Source: Alphaproteobacteria bacterium | GTDB taxonomy: Bacteria; Pseudomonadota; Alphaproteobacteria; CAAGCB01; CAG-977 | Length of the DNA: 60,823 nucleotides | Direction of reading: 5' to 3' | NCBI GenBank assembly: GCA_024407875.1 | Contig: JAKSVT010000011.1 | Location: 1-60,823 of the forward strand | Part shown: positions 16,474 to 25,433 of the stretch, piece by piece | Position numbering within the stretch: position 1 is the stretch's first letter | How the letters are laid out: each line of letters starts with the position of its first letter | Notes under the pieces: generated by a model | Told to the model about the DNA's origin: nothing | Seen by the model: the letters and a program-made list of their open reading frames with translations, nothing else | The model's database searches: none | Translations under genes and position numbers: made by a program

Positions 16474-17292
16474 ATGTCTAAAGCTGCAAGCCCAAGAAAA
16501 ATTGGCGTATTTGTAATTACAGGATTTTTAATTATTTTTACAGCTTTCTATTTTTTAAATAGAGATAAATTTATGAAAAAAAGTTCTAATTATATTCTTT
16601 TTTTCAGAACATCTGTAAAAGGATTAAATGTTGGCTCTAACGTCTTATTTAATGGTGTCCCTGTTGGAAAAGTAGAGAAAATTTCAATTGTAAATAACTT
16701 AGATACATTAGAGTTCGATGTTCCTGTACAAATTAAAATTGATCATGATAAATTGTTGTTAGAAAAAGATACTGATACAATCGTTTTTAAAAACAAACAT
16801 AAAGTTCATCAAGCTATCATAGATCAAATGGTTGAAAAAGGTTTAAGAGGAAGACTTATTACACAAAGCTACCTTACAGGACAAAAATCTATTGAATTAG
16901 CTTATCATCCAAACACCCCTGTAAATCTTAAAGATAATAACGAATATGATAAAAACCTCATTGAAATCCCAACTATAGTTTCTATGGGTGATGAAATTAA
17001 AGATTTAGCTAAGAAAATACCTCTAGATAAAACTTTTCAAAATTTAAACAGTCTATTAGAAGAACTAAATATATTATCTAAAAAACTAAATGAACAAAAG
17101 GTTGCTGAAAACATTGGAAGTTTGACAACTAATATGAATTCAGCCGTTCAAAACTTTGAAACAAATGCTCCTGTCATGAATGATATTAAACAAATCATGC
17201 ATAATTTAAGTTCAGCATCTGTTTCTATTAAAAGTATTACAGATTATATTGATAGACACCCAGAAGCTATCCTAAAAGGAAAAAATAAATAG
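16474..17292 (+). CDS. mlaD: MlaD-like MCE-domain protein
   Basis: A 272-residue periplasmic lipid-binding component anchored by one N-terminal membrane helix (about 10-28). The MCE domain spans about 38-145, with GLNVGSNVLFNGVPVGKV as the family signature and a YLTGQKSIELAYHP strand pair that resembles PqiB/LetB-type MCE ends. The remaining 120 residues are helical and probably form the tube or coiled-coil extension. GAGG lies 8 bases before the ATG. It follows the permease gene and closes the operon. MlaD forms hexameric rings on the permease. The ATPase must be encoded elsewhere. Confidence 0.9.
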   Translation: MSKAASPRKIGVFVITGFLIIFTAFYFLNRDKFMKKSSNYILFFRTSVKGLNVGSNVLFNGVPVGKVEKISIVNNLDTLEFDVPVQIKIDHDKLLLEKDTDTIVFKNKHKVHQAIIDQMVEKGLRGRLITQSYLTGQKSIELAYHPNTPVNLKDNNEYDKNLIEIPTIVSMGDEIKDLAKKIPLDKTFQNLNSLLEELNILSKKLNEQKVAENIGSLTTNMNSAVQNFETNAPVMNDIKQIMHNLSSASVSIKSITDYIDRHPEAILKGKNK

Positions 17293-17368
17293 CTTTTTAA
17301 ACAAAATATACAAAAAAATATTAATACGAGAAAAACTTGATTTTTTTAGGTTTTCCTTATATTTACTA

Positions 17369-17397
17369 TTGACTTAAAAATATTGTTTTGATAAAAT
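17369..17397 (+). promoter_or_regulatory. Sigma-70 promoter for HAD hydrolase gene
   Basis: TTGACT (17369-17374), a 17-base spacer, and TAAAAT (17392-17397), 55 bases before the start codon of the HAD gene. Spacing and both hexamers are close to consensus. A GAGGA ribosome site precedes the ATG at 17452. Confidence 0.75.
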
Positions 17398-17451
17398 AGA
17401 CAAAAATAAAGCATTTTTCGCAAAAACATTTTTATAGATGAGGAAAATAAA

Positions 17452-18435
17452 ATGGCTGAAAAAACAACCGTTAGTTTAGTTGTTAGTGATATCGATAATA
17501 CCATTGCAGATAAATTTGCTTCTTGGGGCAACTCTTTAGATAAAGCAATGGATAAACTTGCACAATTGTATGGAAGAGATCGTGCAGATTTAGAACAAGA
17601 TATGCTTGCTCATGTTCCTGAATCTATGAAACATATTTCAGGTCCTTACATTGGTAAAGACTTACGTAGTGATGTAGCTTTAACTCCATCAATGAAACCT
17701 ACAAGCCCAGAAATGGAAGCTAAATTGGAAAAGATTTTCCACGAATGGGATAAAGATAAATCAAAAGCTGAATTGTATACTGGTGTTGCTGCTACAATTA
17801 ACAAAATCAAATCTCAAGGCGCAAAATTTGTATTATATACAGATTCTCGCGAATCCGTATGCATTCCTCGTTTAGCAAAAATGGGCATAACAGCAGATAT
17901 GATTGATGGTTTATATGTGTTGCCAGATTTAAAAGATGGTGAAGTAATTCATAAACCAGTTAAAGGTGCAGCTCAAGAATTACGCGATTCTTTAGGAGAT
18001 AAATTAGTTGTTTTAGAGCCTAAAACAAATAAGCCAAATCCAAAAAATATGAAACGTATTTTAGATGATATGGGTGTAAAAGATCCTTCTACAACAGTTA
18101 TGGTTGGTGACAACATCCGCTCTGATGGTACAGCTGCTATTACATTAGGTATGAACTATGCATGGCAAAAAGGCGGTACTATAATTGATGAAGCAACACT
18201 TCGTTGCTATAAGACATTCTGTCAAGATCCTAACTACAAATTAACAACAGAAGAACATCTTGCTCAATTAAATGATACAAATCGTCCTACACATATCTTA
18301 GAAAACTTTACAGAAATGACTAAAAATTTCAGATTTACTTCACAAGAAAAAGCTTTAGAAGAAAAAGCAAAATCTGGAACAAAAACAGTAAGTCCTGTAA
18401 TTGCAAAGAAACTCTTAGAAACAAAGCAAAGATAG
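17452..18435 (+). CDS. HAD-superfamily hydrolase
   Basis: A 327-residue cytosolic phosphohydrolase. HAD motif I is DIDNT (about 13-17, nucleophile Asp and acid/base Asp). Motif II is the Thr/Ser in YTDSRE (about 125). Motif III is Lys in KPNPKNM (about 198), and motif IV is VGDNIRSDG (about 222-230). A helical cap lies between motifs I and II. The C-terminal 90 residues extend beyond the common core and are charged. The substrate is unknown. It has its own strong promoter and may be co-transcribed with the small membrane protein that starts 6 bases behind it. Confidence 0.88.
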   Translation: MAEKTTVSLVVSDIDNTIADKFASWGNSLDKAMDKLAQLYGRDRADLEQDMLAHVPESMKHISGPYIGKDLRSDVALTPSMKPTSPEMEAKLEKIFHEWDKDKSKAELYTGVAATINKIKSQGAKFVLYTDSRESVCIPRLAKMGITADMIDGLYVLPDLKDGEVIHKPVKGAAQELRDSLGDKLVVLEPKTNKPNPKNMKRILDDMGVKDPSTTVMVGDNIRSDGTAAITLGMNYAWQKGGTIIDEATLRCYKTFCQDPNYKLTTEEHLAQLNDTNRPTHILENFTEMTKNFRFTSQEKALEEKAKSGTKTVSPVIAKKLLETKQR

Positions 18436-18441
18436 TATTCT

Positions 18442-18807
18442 ATGGATAACAAAACAGAAAACAAAATTGAATTAGAGGGGGAAGTAAAAACTTCCCCCGC
18501 TGATGCGTTACAAGAAGAAAAACATTCTTACTCTAGAGAATGTTTAGAAAGATTGTCAAAATTATCTGATGAACTAAACCGTGCAAAAATATTTGAGTAT
18601 ATTGAATTAGTACAAAATCCAATTAAATTATTTTGCCTAAATTTCCTTTCTGGTTTAGCAAAAGGTTTAGGGTTAACCCTTGGAACAGCCATTGTATTAA
18701 CAGCTTTATTTAAAATAAGCCAACATATTATCGCTTTAAATATTCCTTATATAACACAATGGGTTTCTGATTGGATCAGTCAAATTATGAAAATGCTTGG
18801 CAAATAA
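18442..18807 (+). CDS. DUF5665-like small membrane protein
   Basis: A 121-residue protein with a charged N-terminal half and two hydrophobic segments (about 70-92 and 97-118). The order EYIELVQNPIKLFCLNFLSGLAKGLGLTLG fits the DUF5665 pattern (a Tyr-Val/Ile-x-x-x-x-x-Pro region, then Asn-Phe, Gly, Lys-Gly-Leu-Gly). Function is unknown. A strong GC-rich hairpin (18477-18498) lies within the first twenty codons, unusual for this AT-rich genome. Confidence 0.65.
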   Translation: MDNKTENKIELEGEVKTSPADALQEEKHSYSRECLERLSKLSDELNRAKIFEYIELVQNPIKLFCLNFLSGLAKGLGLTLGTAIVLTALFKISQHIIALNIPYITQWVSDWISQIMKMLGK

Positions 18808-18852
18808 TTATTTTTAGTTAATATTATTATTATCAATTTAAAGGGGATTAAA

Positions 18853-19734
18853 ATGAGCGATAATGAACTTAACAACGAAAATAATACAATTATTGTAGTA
18901 GATAATAACAAGTTTAAAGAAAAAATTGTAAATTTGTTAAATTTGACTAAACGTTCAGTTCCTATGTTCATAAAGACCTTTTATAATAAAGAAGCTGTTA
19001 AAAATTATGCTTCTAATGAAAAAGGACATGGTTTATATATTCTGTTCTTAACAAGCATAATAATGTCTATTTATGCTGCTATTAAAGCTTTATTATTAGT
19101 CAGCGTTCTTTCTACAGCCCCAATTGAAGAATGGACAAAAGATATCCCTGATATTGAAATAAAGAATGATGAAATTATTGCTCCAGAAAACTTTACATAT
19201 ACAAAAGATTTACCTGCTGAAAAATTAGGATTTTCGTTTGATACTTCACATGATATTCCTGTAATTAACCCAAACTGGGTAGATGCTTTATATATAGGAA
19301 AACGCAATATACTTATTGTAAATAACAATCAAGGACGTTTACTTAATTATAATAAATTAGTAAATGGAGCTCATGTAAAAATCGTAAAATCGGATTTCAA
19401 AAAGATCTATGACAAAGCTATTACTTTATTAAAAAAGTATGTTCCACCCGTATGTTTCTTTATTGGATTACCTATAATGTTCTTTACATATCTACTAGAA
19501 GCTTATGTTTTCTCTGTAATATGTTCTCTACTTATTAAAATACTCAAAGCTAATCAAATTAACTTTGCTGAAAGAATGCGCTATTCTGTTTTAGCTATGC
19601 TTCCTTCAATAATGATTACTTTAATTACAGGAATATTTAATTATGCAATACCTTATCCTCTAACAATAATGGTATTGATTACTTTAGTATTCTTATTAAG
19701 TTTCATAAAAGAAAAAGAACAATCTTTTAATTAA
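18853..19734 (+). CDS. DUF1189-like polytopic membrane protein
   Basis: A 293-residue protein with one membrane segment near residues 57-80, an external domain (about 85-190) containing PDIEIKNDEI and NPNWVDALYIGKRN, and three or four membrane segments from 197 to the end. This layout fits DUF1189 proteins, whose role is unknown. An AGGGG ribosome site precedes the ATG. It is likely in the same transcript as the two preceding genes and converges with gpsA, with only 11 bases between the stops. Confidence 0.6.
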   Translation: MSDNELNNENNTIIVVDNNKFKEKIVNLLNLTKRSVPMFIKTFYNKEAVKNYASNEKGHGLYILFLTSIIMSIYAAIKALLLVSVLSTAPIEEWTKDIPDIEIKNDEIIAPENFTYTKDLPAEKLGFSFDTSHDIPVINPNWVDALYIGKRNILIVNNNQGRLLNYNKLVNGAHVKIVKSDFKKIYDKAITLLKKYVPPVCFFIGLPIMFFTYLLEAYVFSVICSLLIKILKANQINFAERMRYSVLAMLPSIMITLITGIFNYAIPYPLTIMVLITLVFLLSFIKEKEQSFN

Positions 19735-19745
19735 ACCTACAAAGA

Positions 19746-20735
19746 TTATTCACTCTTTAATGGTCTATCAAAAAGATTAAAAATTATATCGTCAACTTTT
19801 TCATTATCATTCATAATTTTAGATAATGCTTCACAAATAGGCATTTCAATGTTCATCGTTTTAGCTTTCTCTAAAACGGCAGAAGCTGTATAAACACCTT
19901 CAGCAACTGATTTTTTGCCATCCAATATTTCTGATAAGCTTTTACCCTTACCTAATTCTAAGCCTACTGTAAAATTACGAGATTGTGTTGAATTTGCAGT
20001 TAAAACTAAATCGCCTATTCCTGCTAATCCCATTAAAGTAATAGGATTTGCTCCTAAAGAAATAGCTAATCTATTTATTTCAGCTAAGCCTCTTGTTATT
20101 AATGCTGCATGAGCATTATCACCTAATTTTTTACCTGCTACAATCCCTGCAGCGATAGCCATAACGTTTTTAACAGCTCCACCAACTTGAACACCTATTA
20201 TATCTGTTGTAAAGTAAGGTCTAAATGTTTTTGAACTTAAAACATTCATAAGTTCTTTACCTATTTTTTCATCTTTACACGCAAGTGTTAATGCCGTTGG
20301 TTTATCCATTGCTACTTCTTCAGCAAAAGTTGGACCTGATAATACAGCTAACAAAGCATTTGGTATAATTTCTTGAATTGTTTCACTCATTAATTTACCA
20401 GTTTTTTGTTCAATGCCTTTTGCACAAATAATTGTTGGCAAATCATCTCTCCAAAAATCTTTAACAGGTAATAATGTTGAACGTAAAAATTGAGCTGGAA
20501 TTACTAATAAAACAGCATCTACATCTTTAATTGCTTCTTTTAAATCAGAAGTCGCAACAATATTATCATCAACTTTTACATCAGGTAAATATACTGAATT
20601 GATATGAGTTTTGTTAAATTCATTAACTAATTCCGTTTCGCGAGCCCAAAATTTAACTTGTTCTACATTTTTTGCACAAACATGAGCTAATGCTGTCCCC
20701 CATGCTCCTGCTCCTAAAACGGCTATTTTTTTCAT
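19746..20735 (-). CDS. gpsA: Glycerol-3-phosphate dehydrogenase [NAD(P)+]
   Basis: Reduces dihydroxyacetone phosphate to sn-glycerol 3-phosphate, the backbone of phospholipids, in the cytosol. The Rossmann motif GAGAWGTALA is at 8-17, and the catalytic Lys lies in VGGAVKNVMAIAAG. AGIGDLVLT and the RN pair before FTVG follow as in the family. At 329 residues it is full length. In many alphaproteobacteria gpsA sits directly next to tsaD; here they are about 5 kb apart with other genes between. Confidence 0.97.
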   Translation of the reverse strand: MKKIAVLGAGAWGTALAHVCAKNVEQVKFWARETELVNEFNKTHINSVYLPDVKVDDNIVATSDLKEAIKDVDAVLLVIPAQFLRSTLLPVKDFWRDDLPTIICAKGIEQKTGKLMSETIQEIIPNALLAVLSGPTFAEEVAMDKPTALTLACKDEKIGKELMNVLSSKTFRPYFTTDIIGVQVGGAVKNVMAIAAGIVAGKKLGDNAHAALITRGLAEINRLAISLGANPITLMGLAGIGDLVLTANSTQSRNFTVGLELGKGKSLSEILDGKKSVAEGVYTASAVLEKAKTMNIEMPICEALSKIMNDNEKVDDIIFNLFDRPLKSE

Positions 20736-20809
20736 TATAAAATCCTTTATTAATGCTTACACAAAATATGGTAATAAAAATTATTTAGATAAAGTATATC
20801 CTTAGTTTA

Positions 20810-22246
20810 TTAATTTTTCTTTATTTTTTTACAACGATTTATCAACCAAACTATATATAAAATTGTTAAAATAAATCCAACGATATAACCTGTTTTAACA
20901 GATAAATTAAATCCTATTTTTGCATACAAAATATAACATGAAACTACATAGAAATAAAACGCAGCTGGTATCAAAGAAATCAACTTTGGTTTATTGGATT
21001 TTGCTAAATATATTGTAATAATTGTTAGTGTTACAACGGCTATAACCTGGTTGCTCCATGCAAAATAACGCCATAAAAATCCAAAACCTTTACTATCAAT
21101 TTTAACCCATACTAACAAGCCAAAAACAACTAAAAAAATGAAAAGTGAAACTATTAATCTATTTTTTAATTTAGACTGATCAACTTTTAATCCATCACTT
21201 ATTATAATACGTAAAGCTCTTAAAGCAGTATCTCCTGACGTAATAGGTAATAAAATAATACCTATAATTGCAATCATACCACCTATTTCTCCTACCATAT
21301 CTTTCGCGACTAAACCAACAACAGAAGGCTGGCCTAACAATTCATTTGGAATTCCTTTATTGTATATTCCCATTGCTGCTGCAGCCCAAATCATTGCGAT
21401 AAGTCCTTCGCCTACCATCATTCCATAAAATACCCAACGTCCTTGTCTTTCGTCTTTTAATGTTCTTGAAATTAAAGGTGTTTGAGTTGAATGAAAGCCA
21501 CTAGTAATACCACAAGCAACTGTTAAGAAGAAAGCTGGGAACAAAGCCTCCCCTTTTGGATATAGACCTTTCCAATTTGAAAAATCTAAATTTTGCAATT
21601 GATAATGACAAACAAACAAACCTACAAATATTGCAATACTAGATAATAATAACAAGCCCCCAAATAAAGGGTAAACACGACCAATAATTTTATCAATAGG
21701 AAACAATGTTGCTAAAATATAATAAGCTAAAATGACACCATATACAGTAAATACAATTGAATTATTTCCATTTAAAGGCAGGTTTAAAATCTGATTAACA
21801 AAAACATCTCCTGGCATATAAATGAAAACAGCACCAACTAAAAGTAAAGCTAACGCTAAAAAGATTAAATATATTTTTTCTGATTTTGGTCCAATATACT
21901 TCTTTGCCAAATCAGGCATTTGTGCACCATCATTTCTAATAGAAATCATTCCACAAAAATAATCATGAACTGAACCTGCAAAAATATTTCCAATAGGAAT
22001 TAAGATAAAAGCTATAGGCCCAAATAAAATTCCCATAATAGGACCTAAAATAGGACCCGTCCCAGCAATATTTAATAATTGTATTAAAGCGTTTCTATGT
22101 TTATCCATAGGAACATAATCTAGACCGTTTTCCAACCTATATGCAGGTGTCTTACGATCATCTGGTTCCATTATTTTTGAACAAAAACCTGAATATATAT
22201 ATCCACCAAGTAATAAAACAAACAATCCACATAAAAACGTTGTCAT
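20810..22246 (-). CDS. cstA: CstA-family peptide/pyruvate transporter
   Basis: Polytopic inner-membrane transporter, 478 residues with about 12-14 hydrophobic segments. The CstA signature is clear: GLDYVPMDKHRNALIQ, IAGTGPILGPIMG and FAGSVHDYFCG near the N terminus. E. coli CstA and BtsT, known for peptide and pyruvate uptake, are about 700 residues; this belongs to a shorter variety. Substrate is not decided by sequence. It is preceded by a 375-bp gap containing a palindrome that could regulate it. Confidence 0.9.
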   Translation of the reverse strand: MTTFLCGLFVLLLGGYIYSGFCSKIMEPDDRKTPAYRLENGLDYVPMDKHRNALIQLLNIAGTGPILGPIMGILFGPIAFILIPIGNIFAGSVHDYFCGMISIRNDGAQMPDLAKKYIGPKSEKIYLIFLALALLLVGAVFIYMPGDVFVNQILNLPLNGNNSIVFTVYGVILAYYILATLFPIDKIIGRVYPLFGGLLLLSSIAIFVGLFVCHYQLQNLDFSNWKGLYPKGEALFPAFFLTVACGITSGFHSTQTPLISRTLKDERQGRWVFYGMMVGEGLIAMIWAAAAMGIYNKGIPNELLGQPSVVGLVAKDMVGEIGGMIAIIGIILLPITSGDTALRALRIIISDGLKVDQSKLKNRLIVSLFIFLVVFGLLVWVKIDSKGFGFLWRYFAWSNQVIAVVTLTIITIYLAKSNKPKLISLIPAAFYFYVVSCYILYAKIGFNLSVKTGYIVGFILTILYIVWLINRCKKIKKN

Positions 22247-22356
22247 TTCAATCTGTCCTAATATTCAATCTTCCTTATATAAGCTAACAAAAATGTATAT
22301 ATATTCACATAAAGTAAATTTTCAATATAAATTTATATAAAAAATAAAGAATCAAA

Positions 22357-22368
22357 AAAGGCGCCTTT
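22357..22368. promoter_or_regulatory. 12-bp palindrome, operator candidate
   Basis: AAAGGCGCCTTT is a perfect palindrome and the only GC-rich island in the intergenic region, about 110 bases upstream of cstA. It could be a regulator site or a small terminator-like hairpin. Confidence 0.35.
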
Positions 22369-22563
22369 CTAATAAATCTCTGAAATAAATGCAACATATG
22401 ATGTTAGATTTTCTTTATATAAAGTGTATTCATACTCAACATTAAATCTTATTTTATCAAATTGAAATAATTATCAAATATAAATAATCAAGAATATTAC
22501 TCTGTTTCAAAAAGAACAACCACAAAGTAGTAGAATAAATAATTCTTATATTGATATTCAAAA

Positions 22564-22605
22564 TTTATAGTATATTATTCTCTCTAGAGCTTAATATACT
22601 ATAAA
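22564..22605 (+). promoter_or_regulatory. 14-bp perfect inverted repeat in 5' leader
   Basis: TTTATAGTATATTA (22564-22577) and its exact complement (22592-22605) flank 14 bases that contain a nested CTCTAGAG palindrome. The right arm ends 5 bases before the GGAG ribosome site of the 64-residue protein. It could fold as a leader hairpin or serve as an operator. Confidence 0.55.
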
Positions 22606-22621
22606 ATTTTTGGAGATAACT

Positions 22622-22816
22622 ATGGATAAAAACGAACAATTAGAAGCTAAAGTTAAAATTTTAAAAGATAATTTAATGGTTTACCATAATGTTGTAAATG
22701 ACTTAAAAGATAGACTTCAAGATTGCTATGCTCTATTAAGCAAAGATCAATTAGACTCTCTAAATAAAAAATGGAAAGCTAAAGAAAAAGAAATGTTAGA
22801 TAAACTAAAGAAGTAA
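22622..22816 (+). CDS. Small coiled-coil protein
   Basis: A 64-residue, highly charged, helical protein with heptad-like Leu/Val spacing over its whole length, so probably a coiled coil. No family was recognised. The ATG at 22622 has GGAG eight bases upstream; a TTG start at 22610 would include the ribosome site and is rejected. A long perfect inverted repeat sits immediately upstream, suggesting specific regulation. It converges with the GNAT gene, with stops 6 bases apart. Confidence 0.65.
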   Translation: MDKNEQLEAKVKILKDNLMVYHNVVNDLKDRLQDCYALLSKDQLDSLNKKWKAKEKEMLDKLKK

Positions 22817-22822
22817 TTTCTT

Positions 22823-23287
22823 TTAAGCTTTATATACATATTTAGGACCTTCTATCCCTATAATTCCATTCTCTATATAGCCTGAATTAATAAGGACTTT
22901 TTGTGAAGCTTTATTATTAGAATTAGTTTCTGCTTCAATCCTTACAACACCTTCTTGTTGTATTGCCCATTTAGAAATAGCATTTAAAGCTTCTGTCATG
23001 TAACCTTTTTTACAAAAGCCTTCTCTTAAGCCATACCCTATTTCAATAACACCTTCTAAATTTAGTCCTTTAAAACAAAAATCGCCGACTATGATACCAG
23101 GATTACCTTTTAATTCCATATGCCAAACAGTGTACCAAATTCTGTCTTTTGGATGATCAACGCAACCTTTTAGCATTTCAGAATACGCTTGTTTCATTTC
23201 TTTACAAGTTTCATGCTGAATCAAATTTTCTATTTCTTCATTACTTATTGGATATAACGATAATCTTTCTGTTTCTACTATTAACAT
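22823..23287 (-). CDS. GNAT N-acetyltransferase, RimJ/RimL-like
   Basis: A 154-residue acetyltransferase that uses acetyl-CoA. It opens with ETERLSLYPISNEE as in RimJ/RimL relatives. The acetyl-CoA loop region reads EGFCKKGYMTEAL (about 88-100), and the late NNKASQKVLINSGY stretch is the usual family motif. The substrate, an amino group on a protein or small molecule, is not predictable. Confidence 0.85.
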   Translation of the reverse strand: MLIVETERLSLYPISNEEIENLIQHETCKEMKQAYSEMLKGCVDHPKDRIWYTVWHMELKGNPGIIVGDFCFKGLNLEGVIEIGYGLREGFCKKGYMTEALNAISKWAIQQEGVVRIEAETNSNNKASQKVLINSGYIENGIIGIEGPKYVYKA

Positions 23288-23387
23288 TGAAACCTAATAA
23301 TTATTTTATTAAAAAATAGATGATGTGCACAACAGAATTTGAATCTGTGAGCAGCAATTTTTCACTAAACAATAGCCCTTTCAAAAA

Positions 23388-24041
23388 CTAAAATTCAGCA
23401 TCAATTGTTTTTTCTGGTAAGTAATCCAACAACAAATTTTTCTTTGTTGCTCTACTAATAATATGTTTTTCTTTTGCTAATTGAATTAATGCTACAGCTT
23501 CATTATTTTGTTTTTGAGCTTTGCAAACTCTTAAAGCTCCTTGAAAACCTAATAAGGCTATATTTTTAATATTCATCATTTCATCATATAAAGGACGAGC
23601 TACTGAATATTCTTCCTTCTTTTCAGCTAATTTAGCTAAATAAGGTAACAATCTTTCTTTATCATCAGCAAATAATAATGAAATTTCTGCACGATATTTT
23701 TCTGCATCTGAAACTTTACCTGCTTCTAGAGCATTAACAGCATTATGATATAACTCATAAGCATCTGTTCTTTCTTTAATTTTATTTTTTGCTAACTTTT
23801 CAGCTCTCTTTGTTGCATTAGTCCAAGCTGTAAATCTAGATGATAATACAACTAGAGGTTTTGCTAAAAATGTGTAGAAAACAAAATAAAATATTAATAT
23901 AGCACCTATCAATACAGCTACAGATGTATCAACCTGATAACCTAACCATTGAGCACTTATATGTCCAGGATGATTTGATAACCAAGCTGCACCAAAAGCT
24001 ATTAGTCCAATCCAAATTGCACGATAAATGATACCAATCAT
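23388..24041 (-). CDS. HemY N-terminal domain membrane protein, short form
   Basis: A 217-residue protein with two N-terminal membrane segments (about 3-20 and 40-60) enclosing an SNHPGHISAQWLGYQVDTS loop, the HemY_N signature, followed by helical repeats like those of TPRs. This is the HemY of the alpha/gamma hem cluster, not protoporphyrinogen oxidase. Family members usually have around 400 or more residues, so the C-terminal TPR part is missing. Its start overlaps the mic60 stop by one base. The mic60-hemY pair is a known alphaproteobacterial arrangement. Confidence 0.85.
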   Translation of the reverse strand: MIGIIYRAIWIGLIAFGAAWLSNHPGHISAQWLGYQVDTSVAVLIGAILIFYFVFYTFLAKPLVVLSSRFTAWTNATKRAEKLAKNKIKERTDAYELYHNAVNALEAGKVSDAEKYRAEISLLFADDKERLLPYLAKLAEKKEEYSVARPLYDEMMNIKNIALLGFQGALRVCKAQKQNNEAVALIQLAKEKHIISRATKKNLLLDYLPEKTIDAEF

Positions 24042-25321
24042 TATTTCTCATCTCCCGTTGCATAAATTTGTCCTAAAGCCATTGTCAAAGCTTCTGACAA
24101 AATGTCTTGAACTGATAAGTTAACTTCTGCTGAATTTGACCATGGTTCAAAAATATCAGCTGATTTCCCTTTTAACTTTCTAACATTTTCTAAAGCTAAA
24201 GATAAATTTCTATCTTCTACAGCTTTTACAGCATTAGCAATAATTGACTTTGTATCATCAGCAATTGTTGGAGCTGCATCAATTCTTCTAATTACAACCA
24301 AACCACGAATTTTGTTCAAAGCTGCTTTATACCATGTTGTTTCAGCAACTTGAGTTAAATCGTAAATAGCTTTTTGCTCATATTCATTAAAATCTTGGAA
24401 CAATTGACGTTCAGATTTTATACCATCGTTAGCAACAGGTTTTAATTTACGCAAAACCAATTCTAATTCACTATCTACAGTTGCTGTTGCAATAGCTGTT
24501 TGTAATTCTACAGCAAATGGACGACCTGTTTCTACAGCACGACGAATTTCAAATATTGACAACATCAATGCAACGGCTTTTTCTTTAATTGCATTTGATG
24601 AAGCTAACTTATGTTCAACAATTGTCATTCTAGATGACAATGAAAGTGCATAACTAGCATCAGCTTTATTACGTTCTACGTCTTCTATTTGTTGTGTATT
24701 CTTAATAACTTGTTTTAAAGTTGTTTCAGATTTTGCTGTCAAAGCACGTAAATTATCTTCAATTAAACCTGTTTTAGGCATCATTTCTTGAGTTGTTTTA
24801 ATACGATCAGATAATTCTTTTTCAACTTTACTTAAGTTCATGTTTAATAAAGCGATTTGACGAGCTAATTCATCAGTTTTATCATTAACTTCATTAATAA
24901 TATTTTGTTTAATATCTTCTGAAATTTCAGGAACTTTTACTTCATCTTTTTCTTCAACAGGAGCAACATTTTCAGATACTTCTTTTGTTTCCTCATTATA
25001 TTTGATTTCAACTTTTTGATCTTTATGATCTTTAATAAATTGCATCAACTTTTCAGAATAAACTAATGTATGTTTTTTTACAGGAGGACATACATAATAG
25101 GCAGTAACACAACCTAATACCAAAACTAACATTACCCATGCTAAAACATGGTGATTTTTCTTTGCGACAGGCTTTTCTTCTGTTTTTTCGCTCATATCAA
25201 TCTTTATAGAATTAATTACTTTTTCTATCTTTTCTTCAGATACTTTTTCTGTTTTTTCTTCTTTATTTTCAACAACTTCTACATTGTCTTTTTTTTCTTC
25301 TAATTCATCAGAATTTGCCAT
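24041..25321 (-). CDS. Mic60/mitofilin-like membrane-shaping protein
   Basis: A 426-residue protein anchored in the inner membrane by one helix (about 58-77) after a charged cytoplasmic N terminus. A long coiled coil (about 120-250) and a C-terminal mitofilin-like region (about 280-426, including LENVRKLKGKSADIFEPW) follow. Alphaproteobacterial Mic60 homologs are known to bend membranes and are the relatives of mitochondrial cristae-junction Mic60. Identification rests on architecture, the C-terminal motif and the immediate hemY neighbour. The hemD gene often found between tsaD and mic60 is absent: tsaD diverges directly. Confidence 0.88.
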   Translation of the reverse strand: MANSDELEEKKDNVEVVENKEEKTEKVSEEKIEKVINSIKIDMSEKTEEKPVAKKNHHVLAWVMLVLVLGCVTAYYVCPPVKKHTLVYSEKLMQFIKDHKDQKVEIKYNEETKEVSENVAPVEEKDEVKVPEISEDIKQNIINEVNDKTDELARQIALLNMNLSKVEKELSDRIKTTQEMMPKTGLIEDNLRALTAKSETTLKQVIKNTQQIEDVERNKADASYALSLSSRMTIVEHKLASSNAIKEKAVALMLSIFEIRRAVETGRPFAVELQTAIATATVDSELELVLRKLKPVANDGIKSERQLFQDFNEYEQKAIYDLTQVAETTWYKAALNKIRGLVVIRRIDAAPTIADDTKSIIANAVKAVEDRNLSLALENVRKLKGKSADIFEPWSNSAEVNLSVQDILSEALTMALGQIYATGDEK

Positions 25322-25433
25322 TTAAAGTCTCCAATACATATTTTGCTATGGATTTTATCATTTTTTTAGATTATATCAATATAAAATTATAAGACTTGCA
25401 AACATAATAACTATAAGAGAATGGGTGTGTATA

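Larger units (their letters stand above)
22247..22621. other. Gene-free intergenic region
   Basis: A 375-bp, very AT-rich divergent region between cstA and a small coiled-coil gene. It holds a 12-bp palindrome (22357-22368) and a long inverted repeat (22564-22605), listed separately. No convincing coding sequence or RNA gene was seen in the remainder. Confidence 0.6.

Noticed and set aside
1-17292. Reading the T4SS island as an integrative conjugative element
   Set aside because: No relaxase, integrase, attachment repeats or tRNA target is visible, and further T4SS genes lie beyond core genes.
23332-23348. A 5-bp stem with 7-base loop on the minus strand (ACAGA-TTCAAAT-TCTGT) that looks like a tRNA T-arm, possibly a tRNA fragment or att site
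   Set aside because: No acceptor, D or anticodon arms can be paired with it in the surrounding 80 bases and no CCA follows, so it is more likely a chance or weak terminator hairpin.
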